Below, one piece after another: positions 8,088 to 16,465 of a stretch of DNA of 48,239 nt. Made by a program: the position numbers and the translations under genes. This DNA is from Lachnospiraceae bacterium (lineage in GTDB: Bacteria > Bacillota > Clostridia > Lachnospirales > Lachnospiraceae): assembly GCA_017621815.1 (NCBI GenBank), contig JAGASK010000024.1, positions 1 through 48,239 of the forward strand, read 5' to 3'. The first letter of the stretch is position 1, and each line of letters opens with the position of its first letter. The notes below the pieces were generated by a model. That model had not been told where the DNA came from and searched no databases. It worked only from the letters and a program-made list of their open reading frames with translations.

Positions 8088-8285
8088 CTATTTTCTAAAT
8101 AAGCCATACAGGAACAAAATAATTTTTTCATCAATGGGGAGCAGATTTTCTGCCATGCAAATTACACTTCCATTTCCTATATCCACCTTTAATTCTTTCA
8201 TTCCTCCAAACTTTTCCGGTATTTCTATGAGATTCAGCACATGAAAATTTTTAATTGCAGTCCGCCCCGGTTCATCCATATACAT
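8088..8285 (-). CDS. Small hypothetical protein
   Basis: About 65 residues, starting MYMDEPGRTAIKNF; no family recognised. The AAGGAG at 9 bases before the ATG at 8285 is a good ribosome site and favours this start over the ATG three codons upstream, which overlaps it. The gene runs into the MBL-fold gene with a 17-base gap, so the two are probably co-transcribed. The sequence has a regular beta-like pattern (ELKVDIGNGSVICM) and no membrane segment. Confidence 0.5.
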   Translation of the reverse strand: MYMDEPGRTAIKNFHVLNLIEIPEKFGGMKELKVDIGNGSVICMAENLLPIDEKIILFLYGLFRK

Positions 8286-8294
8286 ATAAAGCAT

Positions 8295-8634
8295 CTCCTT
8301 GCGGCCAAGTTAAATCCTGATTTTATCATAGTCACTTTTCTTATTATCGTCAATATTGTTAATTCCTGAGTGCTAATTACTGAGCATTTTTTATATTAGG
8401 TTTACAAACTTTCATATTAAAATAATCATTTTTTTTACAAAATTTTCCATTCAACTTTTTTGTAAAAATCTTCAACCTTTCAAGTTTTCGACATTTTTCG
8501 ACAATTTGCGACAATTTGAACAATTAAATTTTTATTATCAATAACTGTGGCGGCAAAAAAAGAATTTCCCATTTGTCTTGCTATGATAATTCCAGAATCA
8601 AGCAGCAAATATAAATCTGGGAGGGGATATTTTT
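8295..8634 (+). promoter_or_regulatory. agrB upstream region with 10-bp-spaced CGACA repeats
   Basis: This 340-base AT-rich gap contains no gene. CGACA occurs at 8489, 8499 and 8509, exactly one helical turn apart (unit CGACAATTTG), followed by a related AACAATT. A possible -10 (TATGAT, about 8580) has no good -35, as expected for an activated promoter. The phased repeats could bind a regulator such as one of the two LytTR proteins nearby, but they do not match the usual 9-base LytTR repeat, so this is inference. GGGAGGGG before 8635 is the agrB ribosome site. Confidence 0.4.
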
Positions 8635-9207
8635 ATGGATGCACTTATGCAGAAAGTGCAAAATGAATTTGGCTATTCTGACCGGGAAATCAGCCTGATA
8701 CGATATTCTCTTACTGCCATATGTTATGACTTCAGTAAAATTTTGATTTTCAGTATATTTTTTTACTGTACCGGCAAATTTATACAGTTTCTGTTTGCAG
8801 TGGTACCTCTGATATTGTTACGAAGCAAGACCGGGGGAATTCATTTTAAGACTTATTTAAGATGTCTTTTCTTTTCTTTTGCTTATCTTTACACAGCCAT
8901 AAATATCCTTCCTGCGCTGATACCTCTTCAGCCGTGGGCAATTTATTTAATACTATTACTGTGTGCAGTAACAGATTATATTGTGGGTCCTAATTCACTG
9001 AACAGGAAAGCAAAAAAGGATGATGCCTACATTAAGAAAGCCCGCTGTCAAACACTTCTGCTGATAGGATTTTTAGCAATGCTTGTTTTCCTGTTCTCAG
9101 CAAATGAATTTTTATTGGCAAGCTTTTGGACGATTGTATTGCATTCGATTCAATTGGCAATAACTCCCAAACTAAAGGAGGTGAAATATCATGAAAAGTT
9201 GGATTAG
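8635..9207 (+). CDS. agrB: AgrB-family accessory gene regulator peptidase
   Basis: The 190-residue polytopic membrane protein has the AgrB signature RSKTGGIHFKTYLRC, with catalytic H70 and C77 seven residues apart as in Staphylococcus AgrB (H77/C84). About five or six hydrophobic segments follow, and a GPNSLNRKAKKDD loop is typical of the family. It should cleave the AgrD C-terminal tail and cyclise the remaining peptide. GGGAGGGG precedes the start. Its 3' end overlaps the AgrD-like gene by 17 bases, giving coupled translation. The kinase and regulator genes lie convergently on the other strand instead of downstream as in classical agr. Confidence 0.92.
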   Translation: MDALMQKVQNEFGYSDREISLIRYSLTAICYDFSKILIFSIFFYCTGKFIQFLFAVVPLILLRSKTGGIHFKTYLRCLFFSFAYLYTAINILPALIPLQPWAIYLILLLCAVTDYIVGPNSLNRKAKKDDAYIKKARCQTLLLIGFLAMLVFLFSANEFLLASFWTIVLHSIQLAITPKLKEVKYHEKLD

Positions 9208-9319
9208 AAAGAATATTTTCAGCATTTGCAGTTTCTGCCTTGCAATGTCTTTTTTTGTAAGAGCTAATTTTGTAAGTGGCTTCTTCTTTGGAGAACCCCA
9301 GCATCCATTTGATGAGTAA
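9191..9319 (+). CDS. agrD: AgrD-like cyclic lactone autoinducer precursor
   Basis: A 42-residue peptide not covered by long-ORF calling: MKSWIRKNIFSIC at the start, then a hydrophobic amphipathic leader, a short core and the tail GEPQHPFDE. The E-P-x-x-P acidic tail is the AgrB cleavage/recognition tail of AgrD peptides. A perfect AAAGGAGG lies 8 bases before the ATG, inside the end of agrB. The expected ring position five residues before the tail is serine (SGFFF), not cysteine; the two cysteines (13 and 16) are in the leader. A serine-lactone ring is known for Staphylococcus intermedius AIP. The precise N-terminal cut is unknown. Confidence 0.85.
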   Translation: MKSWIRKNIFSICSFCLAMSFFVRANFVSGFFFGEPQHPFDE

Positions 9320-9328
9320 AAGAAAAGG

Positions 9329-9360
9329 GTAGACATTCATAAGAATGTCTACTCTTTTTT
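9329..9360. terminator. Bidirectional terminator between agrD and agrC
   Basis: GTAGACATTC (9329-9338), loop ATAA and GAATGTCTAC (9343-9352) form a perfect 10-base stem, followed by TCTTTTTT on plus and CCCTTTTCTTTT on minus. It serves both convergent transcripts; the agrC stop codon lies inside the right arm. Confidence 0.88.
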
Positions 9361-10638
9361 GTTTATTATTACACCAAACTGCAGATAATTAATTCCACTT
9401 CTCTCACTATTGGTAACAATTAAATCCCCGTCCATTTCATGAACCATTTTCTTCAGCTTGGTTAAACCAATACCATGGCCTTTCCCTTTACTGGTAAAAT
9501 CCTTTTGGAAAAACTTATCAATTTCATCCTGACTAAACACCCTGCTGGTATTCTCTACCAAAAAAGCAAACTGCCACTTTCTGTCGCCTATTTCCACACG
9601 TACCTCCTTCGGCGTTATCTCGCTTTCCTCCTCAGCTTCTATGGCATTATCCAGAAGAATACCCAGCATCTCAACTAACTCATATTCCGGAATATAAAAG
9701 TCCGAGCTTCCCGCTATCACTTTATATTCCACATCAATTCCTTTTTCTTTCGCCTCCTGAATTTTACGATACAAAAAGCCTGCAATAAGAGGATTACCTG
9801 CTGTTAACAACAGCTTTGTTTCTTTACTCTTTTCCATTACCTTATTACAATATTCCTTTTGACTGCGAACCAGTTCATCATAATTATCAATGGTGTAAAC
9901 CATACCTAATATTGCACTGATATGATTCTTCAAATCATGCTGTCTTTCTCTGACCAATGTCAAAAGCTCATCATATGCATCATAATACAGCTTATTCATT
10001 TCAAGCTGCGTCTTTTTTCTTTCTGCCTCGGCTATTGCTTTCTGCCATTCATTAATGGCCAAAAAGAACAAAATAATAAAGAAAATAATTTGTATAAAAT
10101 CTTCATTATTTATTGATAAATTTATTTTCATATAGAATATATTAACAAAAAGATACAGCATTATTGAAACAAATAAAATTTTCATAATCCAACTTTTCTT
10201 TAATATGAAATCTGAAATTACCTTTAATTTTACTTTATTTCTTATCAACAAAACTGTACAAACACTTGCAATATTAACTATTAATTCTTCCAAACTAACG
10301 ACTTTCTCGTAAACACCCATAAAATAAAATACAGGAATATAGAAAATCAGTTGTAATACACTAATAATTGCAAATGATAACAAACAGTTTACTATTGTTA
10401 CTTTAATATTCCTTTTATACACGAACAAACTATATATAAAAATTGCAATATATGCTAAAAATGCCATATAGGCTGGAAAACTATATGAATTAATACCTGT
10501 AAATATAAACAAGTATACAATTATTAATACTATCATATACCTATCAAACTTCACTTTTTTATCAAATAAATTAGACAAACTAATCAAAACTACAAATAAT
10601 TCTAAAACCAACGCAACACTTTCAATTATCCCTGACAT
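9349..10638 (-). CDS. agrC: AgrC-like sensor histidine kinase (GHKL, HATPase_c_5 type)
   Basis: About six hydrophobic helices (residues ~5-195) form the sensor. A dimerisation helix with RERQHDLKNH follows (phospho-acceptor H234), then an N-box LLDNAIEAEEE (N331) and a GHGIGL G-box (387-392). This is the layout of AgrC and other HPK10 peptide-pheromone kinases. It should sense the AgrD-derived cyclic peptide at the membrane and phosphorylate the LytTR regulator encoded just upstream, with which its start overlaps by 17 bases. Ligand identity is inferred from the adjacent agrBD pair. Confidence 0.88.
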   Translation of the reverse strand: MSGIIESVALVLELFVVLISLSNLFDKKVKFDRYMIVLIIVYLFIFTGINSYSFPAYMAFLAYIAIFIYSLFVYKRNIKVTIVNCLLSFAIISVLQLIFYIPVFYFMGVYEKVVSLEELIVNIASVCTVLLIRNKVKLKVISDFILKKSWIMKILFVSIMLYLFVNIFYMKINLSINNEDFIQIIFFIILFFLAINEWQKAIAEAERKKTQLEMNKLYYDAYDELLTLVRERQHDLKNHISAILGMVYTIDNYDELVRSQKEYCNKVMEKSKETKLLLTAGNPLIAGFLYRKIQEAKEKGIDVEYKVIAGSSDFYIPEYELVEMLGILLDNAIEAEEESEITPKEVRVEIGDRKWQFAFLVENTSRVFSQDEIDKFFQKDFTSKGKGHGIGLTKLKKMVHEMDGDLIVTNSERSGINYLQFGVIINKKE

Positions 10639-11347
10639 TTCTCATAAACCTCTTCTTAAATATGATTCCTATTTCAACTAATTCTTTTCTGCCTCTTAAC
10701 TTTATATATCGGTTAACTTCGTCAATACTTTCAATAAAATCTTTATTAATTATGGTAAATCTGCTGCACTGAACGAACTTACTTGAACATAGCTCTTCCA
10801 GGATTGCCTTGCTGGGCTTGTAAGGCAATTCCAAATCTCCATTTACAGCATGAATAATTCTGCCGCTTCTTGCATTTTCAATATACATGATTTCAGAAAT
10901 TCCAAGCTTGTACAAAATACCTTCTTTACGAAAGAAAATGCTCTGATCGCAGCACTTCTCCACGGGAAGATACAACGCATCTTTTATAATCTGAGTTACT
11001 TTCACTATATTGTATGGCTTTTCAATGTACTGGAAACAATGGATTTCACTATAGGCATATAGCTTAGGATCTTCTAAAGAAGTTATGAAAATAATCGGAG
11101 TATATGTATATCTGCTAAAACTTCTTACATTATTTGCAAACCTGATACCGGAAACATCACCACTATCTTGAGGATTTAATATAATGTCGACCAAAAACAA
11201 ATCAACATCATTTTCTACAGCCAGTAAATAAGCAGTTTCTATAGAAGATGCTGTCTTAAGGTTAATATCTCTATCAATACCCTGAACAATCTTTATCAGT
11301 ACTTCCAAACTTCTGACATTATCCTCAACAATCAAAACCGTTTTCAT
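10622..11347 (-). CDS. LytTR-family response regulator (AgrA-like)
   Basis: The 241-residue protein has an N-terminal REC domain (VEDN at 8-10, phospho-acceptor D54 in LFLVDIIL, K110 in IEKPY) and a C-terminal LytTR DNA-binding domain (FFRKEGILYKLGISEIMYIEN ... SRFTIINKDFI). It is sandwiched between an XRE regulator gene (17-base gap) and the AgrC-like kinase (overlap), so all three form one operon. Its natural targets would be direct repeats at the agrB promoter and its own regulon. It resembles the second regulator at 11999-12733 along its whole length, suggesting duplication. Confidence 0.88.
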   Translation of the reverse strand: MKTVLIVEDNVRSLEVLIKIVQGIDRDINLKTASSIETAYLLAVENDVDLFLVDIILNPQDSGDVSGIRFANNVRSFSRYTYTPIIFITSLEDPKLYAYSEIHCFQYIEKPYNIVKVTQIIKDALYLPVEKCCDQSIFFRKEGILYKLGISEIMYIENARSGRIIHAVNGDLELPYKPSKAILEELCSSKFVQCSRFTIINKDFIESIDEVNRYIKLRGRKELVEIGIIFKKRFMRNVRDN

Positions 11348-11364
11348 CTCAATCCTCTGGTACG

Positions 11365-11772
11365 CTATTTCTTTTTATCTTCAAACAGTTCTTTAAATTT
11401 CTCAGTTGTCTCTTCCCAATCCGGGCCTTGTTTGAAAATTCTACGCTTGCCTTCTACAAAATAAACCATTAAGTGTGCCAAGGCTTTCATTTTATCATTT
11501 TCTGACGCATTTTCCAAGAGAAAGAGCAGTTTTTCAGAATCAGTAATCTCGCCAAACAATAAATAATCTATGGAAACATTAAAATTCTGCCTCAATAACA
11601 GCATTACATCTTTAGAAATACCATAATTACCTTTCTCATAGTCTCTGACTGCATTTGTTGTTACTTTTAAAATTTCAGCCATTTGCTCCTGAGTTAAATT
11701 GTTCGATTCCCTTATTTCCTTTATTCTCTTACCAACTTCTTCATTATTAATAGAACCTTTATAATCACTCAT
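11365..11772 (-). CDS. XRE-family helix-turn-helix regulator
   Basis: The 135-residue protein has a Cro/C1-type HTH at about residues 14-70 (GKRIKEIRESNNLTQEQMAEIL, split here at VTTNAVRDYEKG), followed by a helical tail of unknown role. It is the first gene of the XRE-regulator-kinase operon. GGAGG lies 8 bases before the ATG. A role in controlling the quorum operon, possibly by autoregulation at the palindrome upstream, is likely but unproven. Confidence 0.8.
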   Translation of the reverse strand: MSDYKGSINNEEVGKRIKEIRESNNLTQEQMAEILKVTTNAVRDYEKGNYGISKDVMLLLRQNFNVSIDYLLFGEITDSEKLLFLLENASENDKMKALAHLMVYFVEGKRRIFKQGPDWEETTEKFKELFEDKKK

Positions 11773-11786
11773 TTGCAGGCCTCCAC

Positions 11787-11860
11787 ATATACTTTTAACT
11801 TATTATATATGGGTTAGAAATTCGTTAACAGAAAGTATAACTATCGGTAAAATATACTTG
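11787..11860 (-). promoter_or_regulatory. Promoter region of the XRE/response regulator/kinase operon
   Basis: On the minus strand a TATAAT -10 (11817-11812) lies about 40 bases before the XRE start; the best -35 (TTAACG) is at a short spacing. AAGTATA (11833-11839) and TATACTT (11853-11859) form a 7-base dyad just upstream, and another TATACTT lies near 11788. They could bind the XRE protein. Confidence 0.4.
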
Positions 11861-11926
11861 TACTTCGTATTTAATTAAAATTTCTTCTCCTTTAGATTTA
11901 TATTTTTATATTTACCGAATAAATGC

Positions 11927-11983
11927 AAAAAACCCTTTTCTGACAAGAATTACCCATTCCAGAGTCTTGCCAAAAAAGAGTTT
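11927..11983. terminator. Terminator after the second LytTR regulator
   Basis: On the minus strand AACTCTTTT, then CAAGA, loop, TCTTG and AAAAGGGTT followed by TTTT form a long interrupted stem about 16 bases past the stop of the regulator at 11999. A/T runs at both ends make it usable in both directions. Confidence 0.6.
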
Positions 11984-11998
11984 TTCTATTATTTGTTG

Positions 11999-12733
11999 TT
12001 AATTTATTGTTTTGAAAAATGCTTTCAGGGATTTTTTATAACTATGCCCGATTTCCACTCTGCCATATCCGTCTTTTAGCTGAATTACTCTATTGGTAAT
12101 ATCGATATTGTTAATAAATGCAGAATTAACAACAGTGTTTCGGCGGCATTGAACCATATCAGGATTATCCATCCTGTCTATCATCTGCCGCAAAGTCATA
12201 TACGGAATATGAAGCAATTTTCTTTCATTCGTATGTAAATACAACTCCTGCTTCACCATTTCCGCATATACGATTTCTTCCCTGCCGATTGCAATGATGA
12301 TTCCATCTTTACGAAAATAAAGAATTCTGTCATCACGATCGTTTCCCGGAAATTTCAAGCTTTCCTCAACAAGCTTTTTTACCCTGCCTTCATCAAAAGG
12401 CTTTTCAATAAATCCATAGCAATGTAGTTCTTCATATGTATACAGCCTGGAATCCTCCAATGCAGTAACGAATATAACCGGAGTAAACAAATACTTATCA
12501 AGATGGCGCATATCATCCACAAATTTTAAGCCGGATGAATCCCCCATAACAGAAGGCTCCAATATGATATCCACGATAAATAAATCAATAGTTGTATTCA
12601 TGGCACATTTGTATGCTTCGGCTACATTATCCAATGCAAAGATTTCAACCTTTCCACAAGATTCTACAATGCGCTCCAACCACGCCAGTGTATTCTTCTG
12701 GTCCTCTACTATCAGTACTTTTTTCAAATGCAC
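11999..12733 (-). CDS. Second LytTR-family response regulator
   Basis: It has a REC domain (KKVLIVEDQ start, phospho-acceptor Asp in LFIVDIIL, lysine in IEKPFD) and a LytTR domain (YFRKDGIIIAIGREEIVYAEM ... NTVVNSAFINNIDI, ending in a basic KKSLKAFFKTIN). It is a close paralogue of the regulator at 10622-11347 but has no kinase gene of its own. The likely start is GTG at 12733, preceded by GAAGAAGGA; an upstream ATG at 12769 would add 12 residues not seen in the paralogue. It may share the AgrC-like kinase, giving a branched pathway. Confidence 0.85.
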   Translation of the reverse strand: MHLKKVLIVEDQKNTLAWLERIVESCGKVEIFALDNVAEAYKCAMNTTIDLFIVDIILEPSVMGDSSGLKFVDDMRHLDKYLFTPVIFVTALEDSRLYTYEELHCYGFIEKPFDEGRVKKLVEESLKFPGNDRDDRILYFRKDGIIIAIGREEIVYAEMVKQELYLHTNERKLLHIPYMTLRQMIDRMDNPDMVQCRRNTVVNSAFINNIDITNRVIQLKDGYGRVEIGHSYKKSLKAFFKTIN

Positions 12734-12907
12734 GTTTCCTTCTTCAGAGATATCCCGATATTTGCACACCGGAATATAACTTCTTTTCTTCCTCCCATTT
12801 TATTCTGTTTCTGACTGCAATCTCTATCAATAGACTTATTTTAACACATTTGAGACCGCAAAACTATCTTTTTCTTTTCTGTACAAAAAAGTATAAATAT
12901 TATAACC

Positions 12908-13152
12908 GCGGCAGCGTTATCCTCCTGCATCACCTCGGCCGGTACCGTGTATCAACAGTACCGTTCGCTGCCGTCCCCATAGATGATGCAGGAGGCTCGG
13001 CCATTCCTCTTTCATATCCCACAATCCCATGTTGGCAAATACTTAAGAAGAATGCCAGGAATAACACCGGAAAGCCTGAAACCACTTGGCGGACTTTCCT
13101 ATGTCATGAAATATAGAAGCCGAAGTAAATCGGCTATCCGAAAAATATTCGG
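12908..13152. ncRNA. Candidate structured non-coding RNA with large pseudoknot
   Basis: A GC-rich island inside a 750-base AT-rich gap. GCGGCAGCG (12908-12916) pairs with CGCTGCCGT (12966-12974), and CCTCCTGCATCA (12921-12932) pairs perfectly with TGATGCAGGAGG (12984-12995). The two stems interleave, forming a pseudoknot or an either/or switch. CGGTAC/GTACCG (12940-12963) forms a hairpin within the loop. Four more hairpins follow: TGGCA/TGCCA (13033-13057), GGAAAG/CTTTCC (13069-13099), AGCCGA/TCGGCT (13118-13135) and CCGAA/TTCGG (13138-13152). Frames across it have no coding character. The strand is unresolved: plus has a weak hairpin plus T-run at 13262-13290, minus has a TATAAT at 13236-13231 and would lead into the second LytTR gene. 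I could not assign a family. Confidence 0.6.
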
Positions 13153-13516
13153 TCAGCGAAGCATATGCAAACAGGATTCTTTTCCGCACATTACCTGGCT
13201 GCTTCTGCTGTCCGCCCTTTACACATTTAGATTATATACCTAATGGGCGAAAAAAATAGTACATTGTATCGAAATGTGTTTTTTTATACCACGAAACTAC
13301 TTTTTTTACCATTTTTTGCTATTTTTTTCGTTTTTATACAAAAATTTGATATATTCAGCAAAAAATTTCAACGAAAACATATCTAAGAAATTATATCATA
13401 TAAATTATATTAGTTTAAACAGATGTAACTTCTTATCCCCCCTTTTATGGAAAGAAATACTAAAGCCAAAAGAGACTCCGGAAGAAATCCTCAAAATCCC
13501 TGCTGCTGTTTCGTAT
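13153..13516. other. AT-rich gap, no gene
   Basis: After the structured segment the sequence falls to AT-rich, T-run-laden DNA. GTACATT ... AATGTGT followed by seven T (13259-13290) is a weak plus-strand terminator. A minus-strand TATAAT is at 13231-13236. The short plus-strand frame near 13440-13558 shows no family resemblance. Confidence 0.45.
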
Positions 13517-15247
13517 TCACATATTAAAATAAGATTTCATTTCTGCCTGAAAAGATGAATGTCTGGGAAATTTTCTTTTATATTCTGAAAAAACCTGCCT
13601 TCTGGCACTCGTCTGTCCCATGCTCTCCTTTATTTCCGCAGTCATTGCCAAAAGAACAGCAACCTCTCCATAATGTCTTCTGTATTGTCCGCCTACAATT
13701 GCATCTGCCCTGCTGTTCACGATTCTCTCCACCCAGCCAAGATACTTTTTCTTTTCTTCCTGAGTCATTGGGAAATAAGCTTTCCACCGCTGAAAATAAT
13801 TCCAGAATGTACTTACTTTACACCTGCGGCTCTCTTCTATGATTTCCCTTTCAAAGCCCATTAAACAGTTTGAATCTGTATCATCCCTGAAACCAATATC
13901 ATCAGCAACGCTTGCTGCAGCCCTGGAGGGCAGCTTTTCTTCATATAGGTATAATAAAAACAGCCGGATGCCCTTCCGGATAAATCTGCTGCTCCATCCC
14001 AGTGAGCCGTTGGGATTCTTTGATGCTGTCCTTGCCGTGTTAAAATCACCTGTATAAAAGCTCAAGCTGTAATAGCTGTCATCATCTATACTATTCCGGC
14101 AAGATTCTGCATTGCTGCTGCCTGCTGCCGGATTTTCCTTTTCTCTCCCGCAAAGGACTTCCCTGCCTCTCATCCCATACTCTTCCGCCATTTCCTTTGT
14201 TCCAAACAAACGCAGAAAATTTCTATCCGTGGAATCAGAACGGAAAGCTTCCCAACAAAACCGCATAACATTGTCCGTATGCATCAGGCAGGATGCGGCA
14301 TAAGCCGCCATCAACGCTGTTTTGCTCCTGATAATCAACCAGGCATCCAGCTTTCTCAATGCTGTTTTCCCAATCTCTTCTATCCGCTCATAATCATGTT
14401 CTTCATTATATGCCTTCATTGCTGTCAGATACAGGGAAGGGTGAATACGATAGTTTTCATCTGCTGCCTTTACAAGCCCTTCTATGCCTTCCGTATACAG
14501 AAGTGCTTCCTTTAAAAACCTTCCTTCCGCTTCTCCGCCTTTTGTTTTCAATAACGCAATCCAGTCCTGCCAGAACTGCCCGGCTCCCGGCAAATTTTCC
14601 CTGCCCATACGGAACATATCTTCTATATGCAGCCTTCGGAATGTATAATAACAGAAATAGGCGTAAATCTTTTCTGCGCGCTTATCCGCTTCCGTCACCT
14701 GATAAGCTGCATAAAGCGTCAGTAGTGCCAGCTGCTCCATATCCGTATGGATAATGTCCTTTTCCGCCAGCATTTCCAAATCAACAGGTTCAGCATCATA
14801 TTCACTGTCGGTACTCACATACATTTCCCACAGCCAGTCATAGATAAAACAGGCATCCTGATATTTCAGGTCATCAATGCAATCCTTTGCAAACAAAATC
14901 ATCACTTCCAGCTTGTTTCCGATTTCCTGATTATCATAATAATCCGTAATCCAGTCGCTGTCCCAATATCCGCTGGAATAATCTTCGTATTCATCTATGT
15001 CAAGATACAGTTCCCCCTCATCAATCTGTTTCATCCAACTTTTAATCTGTTCCATTTTTTCTGTCACAGTTTCCTGTGACATTCTTACCTTCGACTTCGC
15101 TTTTTCAGTTTCCGTCCTATCTTCACCATAGCCTTCCACCAGTTCTTCCAGTTTCAGCCGCTGTTCCTCCGAAAGGAAATCCGTCATATCCAGCAATATT
15201 TCCTGCAGTTTTTCTTTACTGAGTCCTTTCAGTTTTTCCTCCATCAT
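13517..15247 (-). CDS. Large helical hypothetical protein, partner of the SEC-C protein
   Basis: About 576 residues from the ATG at 15247 (AGAGGTAG upstream); an earlier in-frame ATG lies inside the preceding gene and is unlikely. The protein is helical and acidic. It opens with a KLKGLSKEKLQEIL segment of the kind seen in SWIM-type zinc-finger proteins, but no CxC...CxH zinc motif is visible. The middle has repeat-like helical pairs (IHPSLYLTAMKAYNEEHDYERI), suggesting a TPR/ARM-like solenoid. No catalytic motif was recognised. It is encoded 10 bases after the SEC-C protein and follows the primase-helicase gene, so it may be part of a three-gene defence-type unit. Confidence 0.6.
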   Translation of the reverse strand: MMEEKLKGLSKEKLQEILLDMTDFLSEEQRLKLEELVEGYGEDRTETEKAKSKVRMSQETVTEKMEQIKSWMKQIDEGELYLDIDEYEDYSSGYWDSDWITDYYDNQEIGNKLEVMILFAKDCIDDLKYQDACFIYDWLWEMYVSTDSEYDAEPVDLEMLAEKDIIHTDMEQLALLTLYAAYQVTEADKRAEKIYAYFCYYTFRRLHIEDMFRMGRENLPGAGQFWQDWIALLKTKGGEAEGRFLKEALLYTEGIEGLVKAADENYRIHPSLYLTAMKAYNEEHDYERIEEIGKTALRKLDAWLIIRSKTALMAAYAASCLMHTDNVMRFCWEAFRSDSTDRNFLRLFGTKEMAEEYGMRGREVLCGREKENPAAGSSNAESCRNSIDDDSYYSLSFYTGDFNTARTASKNPNGSLGWSSRFIRKGIRLFLLYLYEEKLPSRAAASVADDIGFRDDTDSNCLMGFEREIIEESRRCKVSTFWNYFQRWKAYFPMTQEEKKKYLGWVERIVNSRADAIVGGQYRRHYGEVAVLLAMTAEIKESMGQTSARRQVFSEYKRKFPRHSSFQAEMKSYFNM

Positions 15248-15257
15248 AACACTACCT

Positions 15258-16316
15258 CTATTTTTTGCCGCAGCATTTCTTATATTTCTTTCCGCTTCCG
15301 CAGGGACACGGATCATTGGGATAAATCTTCTTTTCCTTTACAATGGGTTTTTGTACCGGTATTTTGAAATCATCATTTATATCATTATAATAGTCTGCTT
15401 CTTCTATGGTTTTCCAACAAACCTCAAGCTGTGACTCAATCCATTTTAAATCATCCGTCAGATTAAGATGCTTTGCCAGAATTTTTGCCCTTTCAAACAA
15501 AAGGCTGTTATTCATTGTGCAGGGAACGCCAATCACTTCTTTTCGAATCAGATAATAAGCTGCCTCTGCCCCTTCCTTCGCCTCCACGCACCAGCTGAAT
15601 GCACTCCATGCATTTTCATTATGAGGTTCCCTTTTCAGCCAGTTTTCAAACCACTCCCTGCCTTCTTTTTCTTTCCCTTCAACATAAAGTTCTTCGCCAA
15701 CAGCCGATAAAAAATTACTGTCATCATCATAGGTCCAATCCAGCATCTCCAAAACGGCGTTGCAGAAATCCAAACGTTTTTGGTGCTCTCCTGCATTTCC
15801 AAGTTCCATCTCAAAATCCTGAAGCCACGCATCCACCGGATACCGATAATCCTGCTCCTCCATCAACCCGCTGACGCTGTTTTTTTCCTTTTCCTGTCCG
15901 ATTATCTTCCGGAATATTTCCCATGCTTTCCACCAACAATCTATTAATGCTTCATTCTTCTGCTTTTCCTGAGCTTCATATCCGCACTGCACAAGCTCGT
16001 CCCATTCATCCCATTCTGTAGGAATTGCATGGACATCTTCAAAATCCAGGCTTTGCTGTACCATCTCCTCTAATGCCTGTGTATATCGTTCCTCATTATA
16101 AGCCTGCTTTTCTTTCAGGACATCATAAATTTCCGACAGCACGACCGCACCGATTTTCTCCTTTGCTTCCCTTCTGGAATATCCTGCATCAAGAAGTTTT
16201 TGATATGCCATGCCCGTTTCCGGCGGATTATTATCCCTTAACTGATTGTCCACAACTTCCAATATCGTTTTCTTCAACCGTAAATTTGCCATTTCCTTTT
16301 TCTTACTCCTTATCAT
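15258..16316 (-). CDS. SEC-C motif protein with helical repeats
   Basis: The last 20 residues are a clear SEC-C zinc motif, [15 protein letters not shown], as at the end of SecA. Before it the ~330-residue body is helical and acidic with TPR-like stretches ([19 protein letters not shown]). SEC-C motifs bind Zn and act as adaptor modules to proteins or ribosomes. The start is uncertain: ATG at 16316 has a weak ribosome site, while the ATG eight codons later is preceded too closely by AAAAGGAA. The gene is 150 bases after the primase-helicase and 10 bases before the large helical protein. Its function is unknown. Confidence 0.7.
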   Translation of the reverse strand: MIRSKKKEMANLRLKKTILEVVDNQLRDNNPPETGMAYQKLLDAGYSRREAKEKIGAVVLSEIYDVLKEKQAYNEERYTQALEEMVQQSLDFEDVHAIPTEWDEWDELVQCGYEAQEKQKNEALIDCWWKAWEIFRKIIGQEKEKNSVSGLMEEQDYRYPVDAWLQDFEMELGNAGEHQKRLDFCNAVLEMLDWTYDDDSNFLSAVGEELYVEGKEKEGREWFENWLKREPHNENAWSAFSWCVEAKEGAEAAYYLIRKEVIGVPCTMNNSLLFERAKILAKHLNLTDDLKWIESQLEVCWKTIEEADYYNDINDDFKIPVQKPIVKEKKIYPNDPCPCGSGKKYKKCCGKK

Positions 16317-16465
16317 TTGTCGATTAATCCGGAACCAGCATATGATTAATGGACTCCTCTGTATATCATTGTATCAAATGGGATGTATATCGACAAGTTG
16401 AACTGTAAATCAACTGTCGATAAAACAAAAACTGTCTATTCAAAATTTATTGCTTCAAAATTTAT

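Noticed and set aside
8489-8520. CRISPR-like repeats
   Set aside because: The 10-base units are directly adjacent without spacers and number only three.
12908-13152. Possible RNase P, tmRNA, 6S or T-box RNA
   Set aside because: A GGAAAGTCCG run on the minus strand recalls RNase P, but the other conserved blocks are missing. No tag frame, T-box sequence or single long 6S hairpin is present.
12592-13243. Plus-strand ORFs through the RNA region (for example 12983-13243)
   Set aside because: They cross the paired stems, have no recognisable protein motif, and the region's inverted repeats fit RNA structure better.
13440-13558. Short plus-strand frame near the end of the helical-protein gene
   Set aside because: No family resemblance and it overlaps the 3' end of the real minus-strand gene.
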